From NCBI RefSeq assembly GCF_032854445.1, contig NC_088303.1:1247501-1311500 (forward strand): DNA of 64,000 nucleotides, read 5' to 3'. The DNA is from Liolophura sinensis. Taxonomy: Eukaryota; Mollusca; Polyplacophora; Chitonida; Chitonidae. The translations under genes were made by a program, and so were the position numbers. Shown piece after piece: positions 28,501 to 37,500 of the stretch. Position 1 is the first letter of the stretch, and the number at the start of each line of letters is the position of its first letter. The notes beneath the pieces were generated by a model. That model was not told the origin of the DNA and did no database searches. It saw only the letters and a list, made by a program, of their open reading frames with translations.

Positions 28501-31500
28501 CAAAGATATACATACAGGTGTGCCCTGTACATTTACAGTTCCTAACGCCCCATTAGATATTAACTGACAAACCACCAGGATTTATCATTTTAGTTGACTG
28601 GCATTTACATGCTGTATAATATACTTAAGAATTTTTGCAGTCAGTTTTATCGGTGGATAAATCCAGAGGGGTCAGGATAAACCAACAGGCCATTGGCAAG
28701 TTACAGACAGACTTTCCCACACAGTTTACATACAGCACACAAATTTGTCAGTGTTAGGCAGTAGATTAATATCTGGACTAACAAATAACTCTTTGGCAAT
28801 GATGGTGCAGACAAGTTCTTTTAGAAAAACATAAAAAAAAAAAACATCAGAAAAAGGAGATAACATCAAAAGCAAGCTTGTTGGTCAGATTTTTCAAATG
28901 CACTCATTTTTAAATACAATGGACAACTATTAGTTAGAGTACTTTGTAGATGATTTGTGTTCATTTGAAGAAATCGTGCACAAAATATCCAAAGGGACAC
29001 ATTTGATCTTGTTTGGCCCTGTAACTCAGAGCTGTGCCACTCGACCCAGACTGGCCGTCTAAGATCTACATGTAACTACAGAGTGGAGTATCTCTCAGGT
29101 GAGCAAAACAGAGTAACAATGTAATATAGCCCCAAATGTGTCAGATTAACGGCAACAAACACTTACTGCATCTTCACACATTCTCTGAAATTTCCCTAAT
29201 GTAAACTGATGTCAGCTGAGAGGTCACCATAACTAACCTGTTCTGAGTCACGCCTAACCAAAACGATCTCCATGACAACCGCAAAAATTACATATAACAA
29301 GTACATTTTCAGACACTACACCAACTTGGGCTGCAAACCGTCTTTCACCATTTCCATCACTTGGGCCGCCAGCTGTTTGTCACCATTTCCATCACTTGGG
29401 CCACAAGCCATCTGTCACCATTTCCATCACTTGGGCCGCAAGTCGTCTTTCACCATTTCCATCGCTTGGGCCGCAAGCCGTCTTCCACCATTTCCATCAG
29501 TTGGGCCGCAAGCCGTCTGTCACCATTTCAATTACTTGGGCCGCAAGCCATCTGTCACCATTTCCATCACTTGGGCCGCAAGCCTTCTGTCACCATTTCC
29601 ATCACTTGGCCACAAGCCGTCTGTCACCATTTCCATCACTCGGGCCGCAAGCCGTCTGTCACCATTTCCATCACTTGGGCCGCAAGCCGTCTTTCACCAT
29701 TTCCATCGCTTTGGCCGCAAGCCGTCTTTCACCATTTCCATCGCTTGGGCCGCAAGCACTCTGTCACCATTTCCATCACTAGGGCCGCAAGCCATCTGTC
29801 ACCATTTCCATCACTTGGGCTGCAAGCCGTCTGTCACCATTTCCATCACTTGGCCGCAAGCCGTCTGTCATCATTTCCATCACTTGGGCCGCAAGCCTTC
29901 TGTCACCATTTCCATCACTTGGGCCGCAAGCCCTCTGTCACCATTTCAATTACTTGGGCTGCATTCCGTCTTTCACTATTTCCATCACTTGGGCCGCATG
30001 CCGTCTTTCACCATTTCCATCACTTGGGCCGCAAGCCTTCTGTCACCATTTCCATCACTTGGGCCGCAAGCCCTCTGTCACCATTTCAATAACTTGGGCT
30101 GCAAGCCCTCTGTCACCATTTCCATCACTTGGGCCGCGAGCCCACTGTCACCATTTTCATCACTTTGGCCACCATTTCCATCACTTGGCCGCAAGCTGTC
30201 TGTCACCATTTCCATCACTTGGGCTGCAAGCCGTCTGTCACCATTTCCACTGGGGGGACAAACAAGACTCAGCTAAATGCTGTGAGCTCATGACCTGTGT
30301 CAGCCAGTCAGTCTGATGGGTGACTTACCTAGTGTTGGTATAATGATTGCCAATGGGTTATCTCTCTTGAACGGCCTACTATGACTGTATGCGTGGCTAT
30401 CAGAATGAGATGGGCGTAGTGTTGGGAAATCTACCTGTCTTGTGAATTCGAGTGGTTGTCATGGATTGTTGTTGGTCCAGAGCGAGAGAACAGCTCTGTT
30501 GGTTATGGGCATCTCCTGGTTGATTTATGATAGGGAAGTTTTAATGCTTATGTGAAAATGTGTTGCCTGACTGAGAGTTACCTAGCCCTGCATGACTATG
30601 TTTGCTTTTTTGTATTTCTGAGTCTTGTGTTCTCATAGTCATGACTGGGTCCTATTCCCCCCTGAATGATGCAAAATTTTGGAAAATAGTCGATTATTAA
30701 CCTCCCTGGTCTGTCAAGTTAGTCCTTTACAATGCTTAGGACATCATCTTAAAAGAAAACATTCACCCATATTTCATCAAGCTCAACCTGTCCAGTTTAC
30801 AAAATAGTTGCGGTGTTTGTTGTAATGCTGTATATGTAGTTATCCTGGTTTCTGCTTCTCGCAATTGGAAAGGTAGAAATGTGTGGCTCAGGAACCCCAC
30901 TGGTGTACATGATGGGCAGCCCTTTCTGTGAAGTTCAAGTGAGTGGAGTGGTTGAACTTGAAGATGTATGGATAGATATTTAGCTTTGGGATGATCAACA
31001 GCTTGGGATTTTAGAGAGGTTAGCAATGGACTGTTTCCCACATTTTATAACGCACCCTTTCAGGGTAAATAGGGCCCTTCAGACATGATTATGCGGGCGT
31101 TGTCCAAACATAAAAAACAAACAGTTATCCTTACACCACTCCGCAACTATCTTAGTTTTATGACTAGAACTTGCACCAAAAACTGTGATAAGCTTGACGG
31201 CATGCTGCAGTTCTAGTCAGAAGTAGTTTCATTTAAAAGAATGAAGTGTGTGTGTGACGCATGTGATGTAGGACGTCAAACTGGAACAGAGAAGACATGT
31301 CAAGGATTTCATTCGTCAAAATATATTGTTCAAAATGGACTTACCAGGTAAACACTGTGGACAGGGAGAGAATGAATGTAAGTGGTTGGATGTTAGCGAA
31401 TCAAATGGGTAAGGTGGGTAATCTAGCCTTAATGATTTTCAATGAAGTGACTTATGACTAGAACTGCACCATGCAGTCCCGCGTACCACAATATCTGCTG

Positions 31501-31890
31501 CAAGTTCTAGTCAGTAAATTCCCAGTAACTGGACAGGACGTGGTGATTAGTAATCGAGAAATTGTTTTAAGAAACTTTATAATGTATCGTACTGGGATGA
31601 ATGGCAGTAAGTCTTGACTAAGCGACTTTTGAGTCCAAATATAAAAAGATGGAAAATCGGCCAGGCACGGTGTTGTTGTTGTCATGCATGTGGAAAATGA
31701 GGAAACTACTAGCTTTAATTTTAGAAAACATGCTTGATACGCGTTATCATCTCAAACTGAAAGAACATGTTTGAACAACAATGCCCTACTTTGCGTAGTA
31801 GACTTTCCCGTCCAGTGTGACTCTTTCCTCCCAGTCTGGTGGAATTTCATCGTCACTGTCGGTGTCTGCTAAAATGTCAGTTGCCGCCAT
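7371..31890 (-). CDS. WWOX: WW domain-containing oxidoreductase, 8 coding exons, 420 aa
   Basis: Exons: 31890-31790, 28491-28427, 26365-26308, 22154-21976, 14928-14733, 13422-13237, 12674-12413 and 7586-7371. All introns are GT-AG and all junction phases agree, giving 1263 nt (420 aa plus TAG); human WWOX is 414 aa. WW1 (about residues 16-49) has DWEER, VYYANH and TTQW. A basic GKKK motif follows. WW2 (about 57-90) ends [10 protein letters not shown], with tyrosine in place of the second tryptophan, as in human WWOX. The SDR domain shows TGANSGIG (about 128-135), NAG, VSSES and the catalytic pair Y290/K294 in YNLSK. WWOX proteins bind PPxY partners through WW1 and act as tumour-suppressor scaffolds; the SDR substrate is not settled. 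The start has A at -3 and G at +4 and gives the conserved MAA. Introns 1-5 and 7 carry minisatellites. Confidence 0.96.
7690..7815 (-). repeat. Main-family SINE fragment in WWOX intron 7
   Basis: Reverse-orientation tail half: CTTGATTGGAGTTTTACGAA, then GGACGGCCAGCATTATGGTG, GGAGGAAACC and CCACAACCACCTGCAG. The tRNA-like head is absent. Confidence 0.8.
8003..9422. repeat. Minisatellite in WWOX intron 7, about 32-bp unit
   Basis: The unit reads TGATACACAGTAACCTACAC followed by TTCTCACTACAC. Many copies carry substitutions or an extra GATACTG block. The edges are more diverged than the middle. It lies about 400 bases from exon 8. Confidence 0.93.
9423..10726. other. WWOX intron 7 spacer without a recognisable feature
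   Basis: Unique-looking AT-rich intron sequence. A CTTA microrepeat run near 10012-10030 may mark a very degenerate SINE tail. No exon with a family match is visible on either strand. Confidence 0.5.
10727..11517. repeat. Minisatellite in WWOX intron 7, 38-bp unit, about 21 copies
   Basis: The unit contains CTGCTGAATCTATGGGTATC followed by ATAACAGACAACTGTCAC. Sub-variants differ at the CTACAGG/CTATGGG and CTGTC/TAGTT/TCGTT positions, and they are interspersed, suggesting repeated exchange between copies. Confidence 0.94.
11518..12412. other. WWOX intron 7, exon-7-proximal part
   Basis: Intron sequence with one short tandem run at 12208-12276 in which GGGAGCAAGAGTCAG recurs with a period of about 14-16 bp. 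No other supported feature was found. Confidence 0.6.
12413..12674 (-). CDS. WWOX: WWOX exon 7
   Basis: Carries the catalytic YNLSKLCN motif, [15 protein letters not shown] and LARPFTKSM. The acceptor is CTTTTCAG and the donor GTAAGAG, phase 0. The intron that follows corresponds to the huge intron 8 of the human gene. Confidence 0.96.
12785..13015 (-). repeat. Third tRNA-like SINE in WWOX intron 6
   Basis: Read on the minus strand, the element starts GGGACCTCGCTGGCTCAGAA, which resembles a tRNA box A. It has TGCTCAAATCC in the box B position and then a body containing GGTAACTGGCAAAAGTCGG. Similar body sequence appears near 28660-28725 and 54606. The head is too diverged for a working tRNA. 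Confidence 0.55.
13237..13422 (-). CDS. WWOX: WWOX exon 6
   Basis: Encodes [29 protein letters not shown] and the [10 protein letters not shown] segment that carries the SDR serine. Its acceptor (TTTATACCAG) lies in the last unit of a 34-bp tandem array, so near-copies of the same acceptor recur upstream. The donor is GTATAT. Confidence 0.94.
13423..14415. repeat. Minisatellite in WWOX intron 5 whose unit copies the intron's 3' splice site, 34-bp unit, about 29 copies
   Basis: On the plus strand the unit is AGGTAAACAAAATACTGAAA followed by TAGGGGTCTGGTAT. Read on the gene strand, each unit contains TTTGTTTACCTATACCAG, a pyrimidine-rich stretch ending in AG. The genuine acceptor of exon 6 (TTTGTTTATACCAG at 13423) is itself the terminal unit, and the first exon bases (GCCTCT) recur in the neighbouring unit. 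The gene strand is open through the array into exon 6. Confidence 0.93.
14733..14928 (-). CDS. WWOX: WWOX exon 5
   Basis: Continues the Rossmann fold: [20 protein letters not shown], then [16 protein letters not shown]. The acceptor is CACACTGCAG and the donor GTGAGT. It ends two bases into a Trp codon. Confidence 0.95.
15030..18490. repeat. Large minisatellite in WWOX intron 4, 48-bp unit, about 70 copies
   Basis: The unit is CTGACATGTCGCAAAGTGCA, ATCAAAACAACACTGTGAAC, TGTAGAGC. A 46-bp variant lacks two bases. A segment of about 350 bp starting near 15411 recurs 710 bp downstream with shared rare variants (markers CACGTTCT at 15413 and 16122, a truncated unit at 15581 and 16291). The left edge is decayed. 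Open frames inside are artefacts. Confidence 0.95.
18491..19984. other. WWOX intron 4 spacer between two arrays
   Basis: AT-rich intron sequence. A weak SINE-like body (ACCCAGAATAACCCACTGGC) lies near 19275. Short open frames at 18816-19354 on both strands overlap each other and show no domain. Confidence 0.5.
19985..21840. repeat. Minisatellite in WWOX intron 4, 53-bp unit, about 35 copies
   Basis: The unit is ATTCTGGGCCACGGCTCGCA, GGTAACGATGGTAGGATCAC, AAATGTACAGAGT. Variants at a handful of positions are shuffled among copies. A variant block with GAACTCTGGG recurs at 20421 and 21269, an offset of 848 bp or 16 units. The array ends about 135 bases from the exon 4 donor. Confidence 0.95.
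21976..22154 (-). CDS. WWOX: WWOX exon 4
   Basis: Encodes the end of WW2 ([15 protein letters not shown]), the inter-domain linker with [11 protein letters not shown], and the first SDR strand with the nucleotide-binding TGANSGIG motif. The acceptor is ACTTGTAG and the donor GTCAGT. Confidence 0.96.
22735..22860 (-). repeat. Second SINE family, minus orientation
   Basis: The minus strand reads a tRNA-like head (CCGGATAACACAGTTGGGAG, then GCGTCCGCTTCGGGAGCAG), GGTCGAGTCAAGACCC and the tail CTAAAAGAGGAAGTTGTAAC. The tail matches the plus-strand copy at 3947-4062. Confidence 0.6.
22995..24395. repeat. Minisatellite in WWOX intron 3, 66-bp unit, about 21 copies
   Basis: The unit includes AACTGCAGGCTGTACATCTA, CACATCCACAGAAGGACAAT, GCCACACCATAACATCACTG, CCCATT. 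A truncated unit (GGCTGCACATCCACAGGAC) appears twice, 253 bp apart, so a multi-unit block was duplicated. The 66-bp period keeps a plus-strand frame open for 209 codons; this is not a gene. Confidence 0.95.
24396..26397. other. WWOX intron 3 spacer with a coding-like patch of unknown origin
   Basis: Mostly unique sequence. Between about 25363 and 24760 the minus strand reads protein-like stretches in more than one frame, for example [20 protein letters not shown] near 25300 and [19 protein letters not shown] near 24900, separated by stops. The texture suggests a decayed gene fragment, perhaps beta-propeller-like, but I do not recognise the family. Confidence 0.35.
26308..26365 (-). CDS. WWOX: WWOX exon 3
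   Basis: Encodes the start of WW2 ([19 protein letters not shown]). The acceptor is TTGTCACAG after a pyrimidine-rich tract and the donor is GTAAGT. A six-copy tandem array ends about 30 bases upstream of the acceptor. Confidence 0.95.
26398..26608. repeat. Six-copy 34-bp array beside the WWOX exon 3 acceptor
   Basis: The unit is ACATATTTCACCAAAACTTC followed by AGCTTTGTTAAGTG. On the gene strand each copy contains CACTTAAC, which fits a metazoan branch-point consensus. The array stops about 30 bases before the exon 3 acceptor. Confidence 0.9.
27000..27092 (-). repeat. Main-family SINE fragment in WWOX intron 2
   Basis: A well-preserved tail portion in reverse orientation: ATTTGATTGGTGTTTTACGC, CGTACTCAAGCATATTTCAC, then CAGCATTATGGTGGGTGGA. 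The head half is missing. Confidence 0.85.
27746..28160. repeat. Five identical 80-bp units in WWOX intron 2
   Basis: Full units start at 27746, 27826, 27906, 27986 and 28066, with a partial copy at 28146. I see no mismatch among the full copies, unlike every other array here. Read on the gene strand, the unit contains AGAGCTCAG followed by GTAATG, a plausible splice donor, preceded by a short open stretch. It is either a very recent expansion or an assembly artefact. Confidence 0.95.
28427..28491 (-). CDS. WWOX: WWOX exon 2
   Basis: Completes WW1 ([12 protein letters not shown]) and adds the basic GKKKVVKG linker, which corresponds to the human nuclear-localisation segment. The acceptor is TTATTACAG and the donor GTGAGA. 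One base of a Glu codon is left for exon 3. Confidence 0.95.
29325..30255. repeat. Minisatellite in WWOX intron 1, 35-bp unit, about 26 copies
   Basis: The unit is CACCATTTCCATCACTTGGG followed by CCGCAAGCCGTCTGT. Occasional 34-bp units (one G missing) break the phase. Open frames up to 334 codons on the plus strand, antisense to WWOX, are a product of the repetition. Confidence 0.95.
30256..31787. other. WWOX intron 1, exon-1-proximal part
   Basis: Intron sequence with no tandem array or recognisable mobile element. Two similar words on opposite strands (TTATGACTAGAACTTGCACC at 31159 and a related TGACTAGAACTGCACC at 31455) may reflect a degenerate inverted repeat. No alternative exon with a match to WWOX is visible. 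Confidence 0.5.
31790..31890 (-). CDS. WWOX: WWOX exon 1
   Basis: Encodes residues 1-34: MAA, an acidic DTDSDDE stretch, and the first half of WW1 through VYYA. The donor is GTAGGG. It ends two bases into the Asn codon that exon 2 completes. Tyr31 lines up with the phosphorylated Tyr33 of the human protein. Confidence 0.95.
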
Positions 31891-34197
31891 TATTGGGGAC
31901 GCCCAGCCGGAAGGAAAACGAGGCTACACGGATTCTCCCTAGTTTTGGCCCGGCAACCAACTGTTTGTGACGCCTGTCTGTGTAAATCGTACGTTTAGCG
32001 TCATCACGGTTACAGATATCGGAATCTCTTGCTGTTTAAAATGCTCTACTGGTTATGCTGTCTAACACGGTTTCACACATAAGCAACTATATTGTTCAAC
32101 ATTAAAAAAGGGTCGCTTGTTTGCTAATTTAATATGTTTAAATTATGCACCGATACTGGTACAGTAGGCCTTGGCGTTTTAACTCAGTGGAATTTTACGC
32201 AACGATACATCGTCTTTGATTCCTACTGATAATTCAGATCAAGTTATCAAGTTTCTTACCAGCTATTTAAAACAACAGCAGAAGTACAGTCCGACCAGCC
32301 TTTATTTTAGGTGGCGCCACTATACACAATCCACACACAGTCCTAACGAGTTCAATTTTATACAAGTAAGTGGTTATGTACACTTTTGACACATATTAAC
32401 AAAGGAATTATATGTAAGGAAGTTTTATTTACAATCGCACATATATATACAATAATATTTAAGCACAATACATTAATTGTAGCAGTTTTGAACAGGGCAT
32501 ATTAATCTCGCCTTAATACGCCTGCCCAGTATTCATCACCTTTTGTACGTGTACCTACACATTAAAGGTGTATCTGTTGTACACATCTTGCCTATATCGC
32601 AGCTACATAAACACACCTGCAGAAAACTGTACACTACAGCTTACATCGTGAGCTACACAAACACACCTGCAGAAAACTGTACACAATAGCTAATGAGATT
32701 ACTGCAGGTGCCACAGGGATACACGAACACCACATAGATCACAAGTTTTCCTCTGTGTTCTAAAAAAAATCCGACAAAAATACGCTCCCAGAATAAAAAA
32801 TAAAAAAAAGGCTTCAATACTCAAACAAAAACGTCGTAAACAATTGTACTACATTGCAGAAAATGCATCACAAAAACATAGTAACTTTAATTGGAAAAAA
32901 ATATATATAGGAAAGAAACGAAATGAAAGACTACACCACAGAGATTAACACTATAGTGCAGCGACGACAGTGTGATAGTTGGAAAACGGTCAGAGGTAAA
33001 TAACTGGTGAAATCCGGCCTCTTGCTGTAAGTCATTTACTATATCTTATTCCTGCATAACCAGGATTCTGTTGCTGGACAGGGCGTTCCCGAGGCCACTT
33101 GCATTGTTTTAATGCTATAGTATGTTAAATGTGATGACAGAATGGCATTATGAGTAGTTCTACCAAAGAGCATTTTTTTTACCCAATTCTGCTTATGTCA
33201 TGGTGCCAAGAAGAATGTAATTTGCTGTTATCTACGCATTTATATCAACAGTTAGAGTAAAACCTCAGCTGACCGAGGTAATTCGCAAGACACACCTCTT
33301 ATACAGTTAAGCGTCAATTTGCACGAAATTTGCCGAGCGGCCAATATACTTTCTAAAGCCATATATTCATGTATATAACAATGCTTAATAATTTTAGTGC
33401 AGACTATATCTTTCGTAATTCGGGTCGTAGTGAAACTATTTTAAAAGTACGATTACTGCGTAAAAACTGAAAATCGCACGATACCGAAGGTGGTATTTCA
33501 TGAAAGTGCAAAAGTCGGTTATTAGAGAAAAATACAGAAAGTTCAGTCGAAATCAATTAAGCTGAAAGTTTGCGATAATTTTCCATAGCTTGTAGGGAAC
33601 ATTATCACGATTTCTGGAACTGCTAAGACAAAAAAAAAATAATAATAATAAGATAAATGTCACATGTTACATTTTCCCCCGACTAATTTTGACCTCTCTC
33701 TATAATGAAAAAAGAAAAAGAAAAAAGATGGGGCCTCCGTGATCGAGGTGGTTATAACGAGGAAGCGCGGGACAACGACAAGGAGCCTCTCACCAGTGCC
33801 TTCGCTGTGAGTTCAAGCCCGGCCCACTACAATGTTAACCGCCGTCGTACAAGTGAAATATTCTTGAGTACGGCGTAAAACACCAAATAAATAAATAAAT
33901 ATAAAGAAATCCAGCTTCAACTTGTGGAATTTCCACCTGAAGTCGACCTAATTCTGACTGGTGACATCATAGCTAAACATACAATAAAAAGCAATAATTT
34001 TCCGCATTTTGTCTTACACTTAATCTTGCCAAAAAAAGATATGTCACCAATGTTTATTGTTATCCCGCGTTATTTTTATACCAAAAATATTTTGCTCTTT
34101 TAAAACACGGGTGAAAATGACGTTTCGCACGGCATTATGGGCTCTGACGTACTAGGCCATCGTACATGTGGAACGTTTTAACGTCAGCTATTCTATT
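31891..34197. other. Intergenic region between divergent WWOX and the CAP gene
   Basis: This region should contain the WWOX promoter and 5' UTR. I see no TATA box close to the WWOX start. A sequence containing ACACACCTGCAGAAAACTGT is duplicated in tandem at about 32600-32690. One SINE copy lies at 33731-33899. Nothing else is supported. Confidence 0.55.
33731..33899 (+). repeat. Main-family SINE with head and tail, internally deleted
   Basis: Begins with a tRNA-like GGGGCCTCCGTGATCGAGG, has GTGAGTTCAAGCCC in the box B position, and then jumps to the tail CGTCGTACAAGTGAAATATT and an AAATAAAT run. The middle of the element is missing relative to the copy at 46804-47065. Confidence 0.85.
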
Positions 34198-34233
34198 TGA
34201 CGTCATTCTTTACACGAGAACATCGTTATAAAA
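34198..34233 (+). promoter_or_regulatory. CRE and TATA box of the CAP gene promoter
   Basis: A perfect palindromic CRE, TGACGTCA, lies at 34198-34205. A TATA box, TATAAAA, lies at 34227-34233, about 46 bases before the start codon. A start site near 34258 would leave a 5' UTR of about 20 bases. The layout suggests a focused, signal-responsive promoter, in contrast to WWOX. Confidence 0.6.
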
Positions 34234-34278
34234 ACATAGCGTCGAAGTGAATACGTCCAATGCTCTTCATTACACACA

Positions 34279-34539
34279 ATGATTGCGAAGATGGTACGTT
34301 TTAGCATTGTAGGAGTGATAATATCCACCTGTGTGCAGCTCGGCCTCTCAGTGAAGAAAGAAAGTAGGCCTATGCACTTTCAAGTTGCTGAAGATCGACA
34401 AAAACGCTTTTCTTTCCCGGGATGGAGCCAGGATACCAGCAAGACGGGTTTGACGGAAGAGGAGAAAATCGCCATTCTTCGTAGACACAATTACCACAGG
34501 AGTAGACCAACGCCTTCAGCCTCAAATATGATCTTTTTG
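34279..34539 (+). CDS. CAP gene exon 1
   Basis: Encodes the first 87 residues: signal peptide, a basic segment with DRQKR, and the start of the CAP domain ([19 protein letters not shown]). The first ATG is chosen; a second in-frame ATG four codons later is possible. The donor is GTGAGT after ATGATCTTTTTG, phase 0. Confidence 0.9.
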
Positions 34540-37500
34540 GTGAGTGTCAATGTGTACAGTGCACTGAATGTAGGTACATGTAAAACCATACATGCACTTA
34601 TATCAGATCCTTTGGCAGGGATCTATGCCTACGTCTCACCTTACTTGTAGGTCACATGTCGGCAGTTCGACGTTCGCTCTTGACCCATAGGTCTATAGGC
34701 CTACCTGGAATGGCTCAAGTCTAGGTCCATTTGTCTCTCGGAGCCGAGGCTTTCTGGGTGCATCTGGGTCTAATTTCTGCATGTCGTAACTGAATGTCAA
34801 TCTATAATGACCTGTGTTGTGGTTGTGGTTTATTAGTTCTATCCTGAGTAGACACTTGATCTGTCGTATGTGTCGGCGGACTATACAGTGTCGGCAATCC
34901 GATTGGTCGTTTTTGCGTTGATATTCCAATGAAAAGGAAGCCACGCTCAGGTAGGACTACTTTCTCTAAGAATAGAACTGAAAAAGACTGGAGGCAGGAT
35001 CTGCAAAATGAAAAAGAGAACACTTTAAATATATCTGTTTTTGTCTGTATTATGTACACATTCACAAACACGGGCATCAGTACAAATTCTGCGGATAAAT
35101 TGAAGTGGAATTAAGACTGAACAGGCGTGCCTACCTCAATATGATCACACGGGCGACATGGACACGGAAAGTCGTCTCGAGTCAGTGGGGTGCATGCTAT
35201 GCACAGCCGAGGGCGAGCACAGACACTCGCAGCTATCACCCTTATAAGTCAGTCATGGAGAGGCACGAAACACCGCTGACAAGAAATCACTAAACTGCAA
35301 TAAAAAAAACTCCTGCTCATACTAGACACATACCTTTCCTTATCCCATTCCATTAAACGGCTCAAATTCCGCATGAATATCATTTTTGAAAGACGCCCGA
35401 AATCTATCAGCACCATCGTTTATCCCGGCGCTCCACCATTTATAGCCTCTTTGGCTCGCCTTCAGGATCTGACGGAGATTCCCGAACTGCCTTGTATGCT
35501 CGACATTCTTGACACAGATGCCAACCAGCTTTTTACATGAGTATTACAAATCCAAAGCAAAAGACACCATGGAATCTGACAGCGAAAAACGAATTGTAGA
35601 GTGGTAAGAATTATTACGAAAACTGGTACCGTAAGATAATCATAAAGAGTTTATGAATGGAATTAATTATTTGATAGGTGTTTTATGCCGTACTCAAAAA
35701 TGTCAACCTTAACCATGCATGCACATATCACATTTTAACTGCATTTTCATGTCTGCTTATATGAACTAATGTGCATTTAAATTGTTGAACAAGTCTGAAC
35801 ACAACAGAATGAAAGAGGGAATAATGGACTGATTTATATTCCCACAGCAGCTCTTACTTTGTGGCCAGATGTATGTGGTCACACTAAGTACATCCACAGT
35901 TCAGTTCATCATCAGCCAGCATTGTGTAACTATTTTTATAGTCTCCTATTTCTACAAAGGGAAAACTAAATACTAGTATGAAAAATATGTCTGACAAATG
36001 TATATTCAACAAAGCGAAATGCACATATACATTAATCCCCTCAGTAATGTTTTATTTATTATTAATTCTTTTCTCTTTGTCTTGTTTTTCTCTATTTTTT
36101 TTTTTTTTTTTTGTTTTTTTTTGTTTTTAAATTTTAGCGAGATTAGTTTTAAAAAGTACCAAGGCCGATTCCACAAAGCCATTTCTGACTGAAATCAAAA
36201 ACTGACATACGATCATAAAGCTTGTTTCGGCTTCAGAAATTAAAATCACTCTCATCAGCTCTGGGTAAAAACAAATCTGACCAAATGACTACTTCCAGAA
36301 CCAAACTAATCGCTGTGAAGAGATTTTAAACTTTACTTAAAGGAGAAGAAAACTTAAAACAATGATGATTTAGGCTGAAAAGAGCACATTTTTTTCTGTC
36401 TGGTGCTGCCTGCTGCATAATTTTGCGATTTTTTCTCGCCATACACGAAAAGTCTGAAAACGGCAAAGCTGGCAAAAATCGCTGAGTTCATCGCTTCCTC
36501 CATCTTTAACGCCCTGTAATTTATGCTGGTGGTGTGTTGCATTTCAGCCAATGAGAGTCGTTAAAACTGCCGGCTTGTTCGTGTGAACTCGGAAACTACG
36601 CCCAACATTCCGGTTTCCCGATCCTCAAGCGGAAAATGAGCTGTACTGTTTGCTACCTTCTTGGAAAAAGAGTCCTACAGGAAATGTACGAATTGCATTT
36701 CGGCGGTTTCCGACGGCAGTTCTCCTCCTGACACAGAGGACTTCTGGACTGGTTCTTGGCAAAACGGAGTCGCTTACAGCGTATTTTGGCGCTGACTTTA
36801 TTTATAATTTATCAACTTGAGTTACATATTAGAATTTTTTATTGCATGCACCTGCGAGGAAGCGCATACTTTTTTCAATGGTATTTTGATATTTAGATTT
36901 TCTTTTCCTTTAGGTCAGAAATGGCTTTGTGGAATCGGCCCGTGTTATCTATAATAACAGTTAAAAAAACTTTTTGTCTTACCTGTTGTGCATGCTACTG
37001 CAACTGACTTTTCCAACGTCTTCTCCCTGTGCTGGCTTGTCCAGTGAGGCAAATATTGCTGGCTGACCTTCCCACTTACGGCCGGAGAGGAAACCAGCAT
37101 GAGCTGGACTTGAACTCACAGCGACCGCATTGGTGAGAGACTCCTGGGTCATTACCGGTACGCTGCGCTAGCGCGCTAACCGAGTGAGCCACGGAGGCCC
37201 CCAAATATTGCGACCGTCGCGACAAATTCGGACAGCCTCTCGCTGCATCCTGTTGATGTCAACTGCTGGCTGTCATTAACAGCTGTTTGGTATCTGTGTC
37301 TCATGCAAGCATGACGCTCATGCACACCAGTTCGTGAATCTCCGTCAGCTCCCGATGGAGAGTTGACGAGCCTATAAACCATTGAACGCGGGGTAAACGA
37401 TGGAGTTAATGGATTTTGGACATTTCCTTCAAAAGTGATATTCATGCAGGATTCGAGCCGTTTAATGAAATGTGATTAGGAAAGGTACAAGTATGTGTCC

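Noticed and set aside
29272-30276. A 334-codon plus-strand frame antisense to WWOX intron 1
   Set aside because: It is the 35-bp array; overlapping frames of similar length exist in the other two phases.
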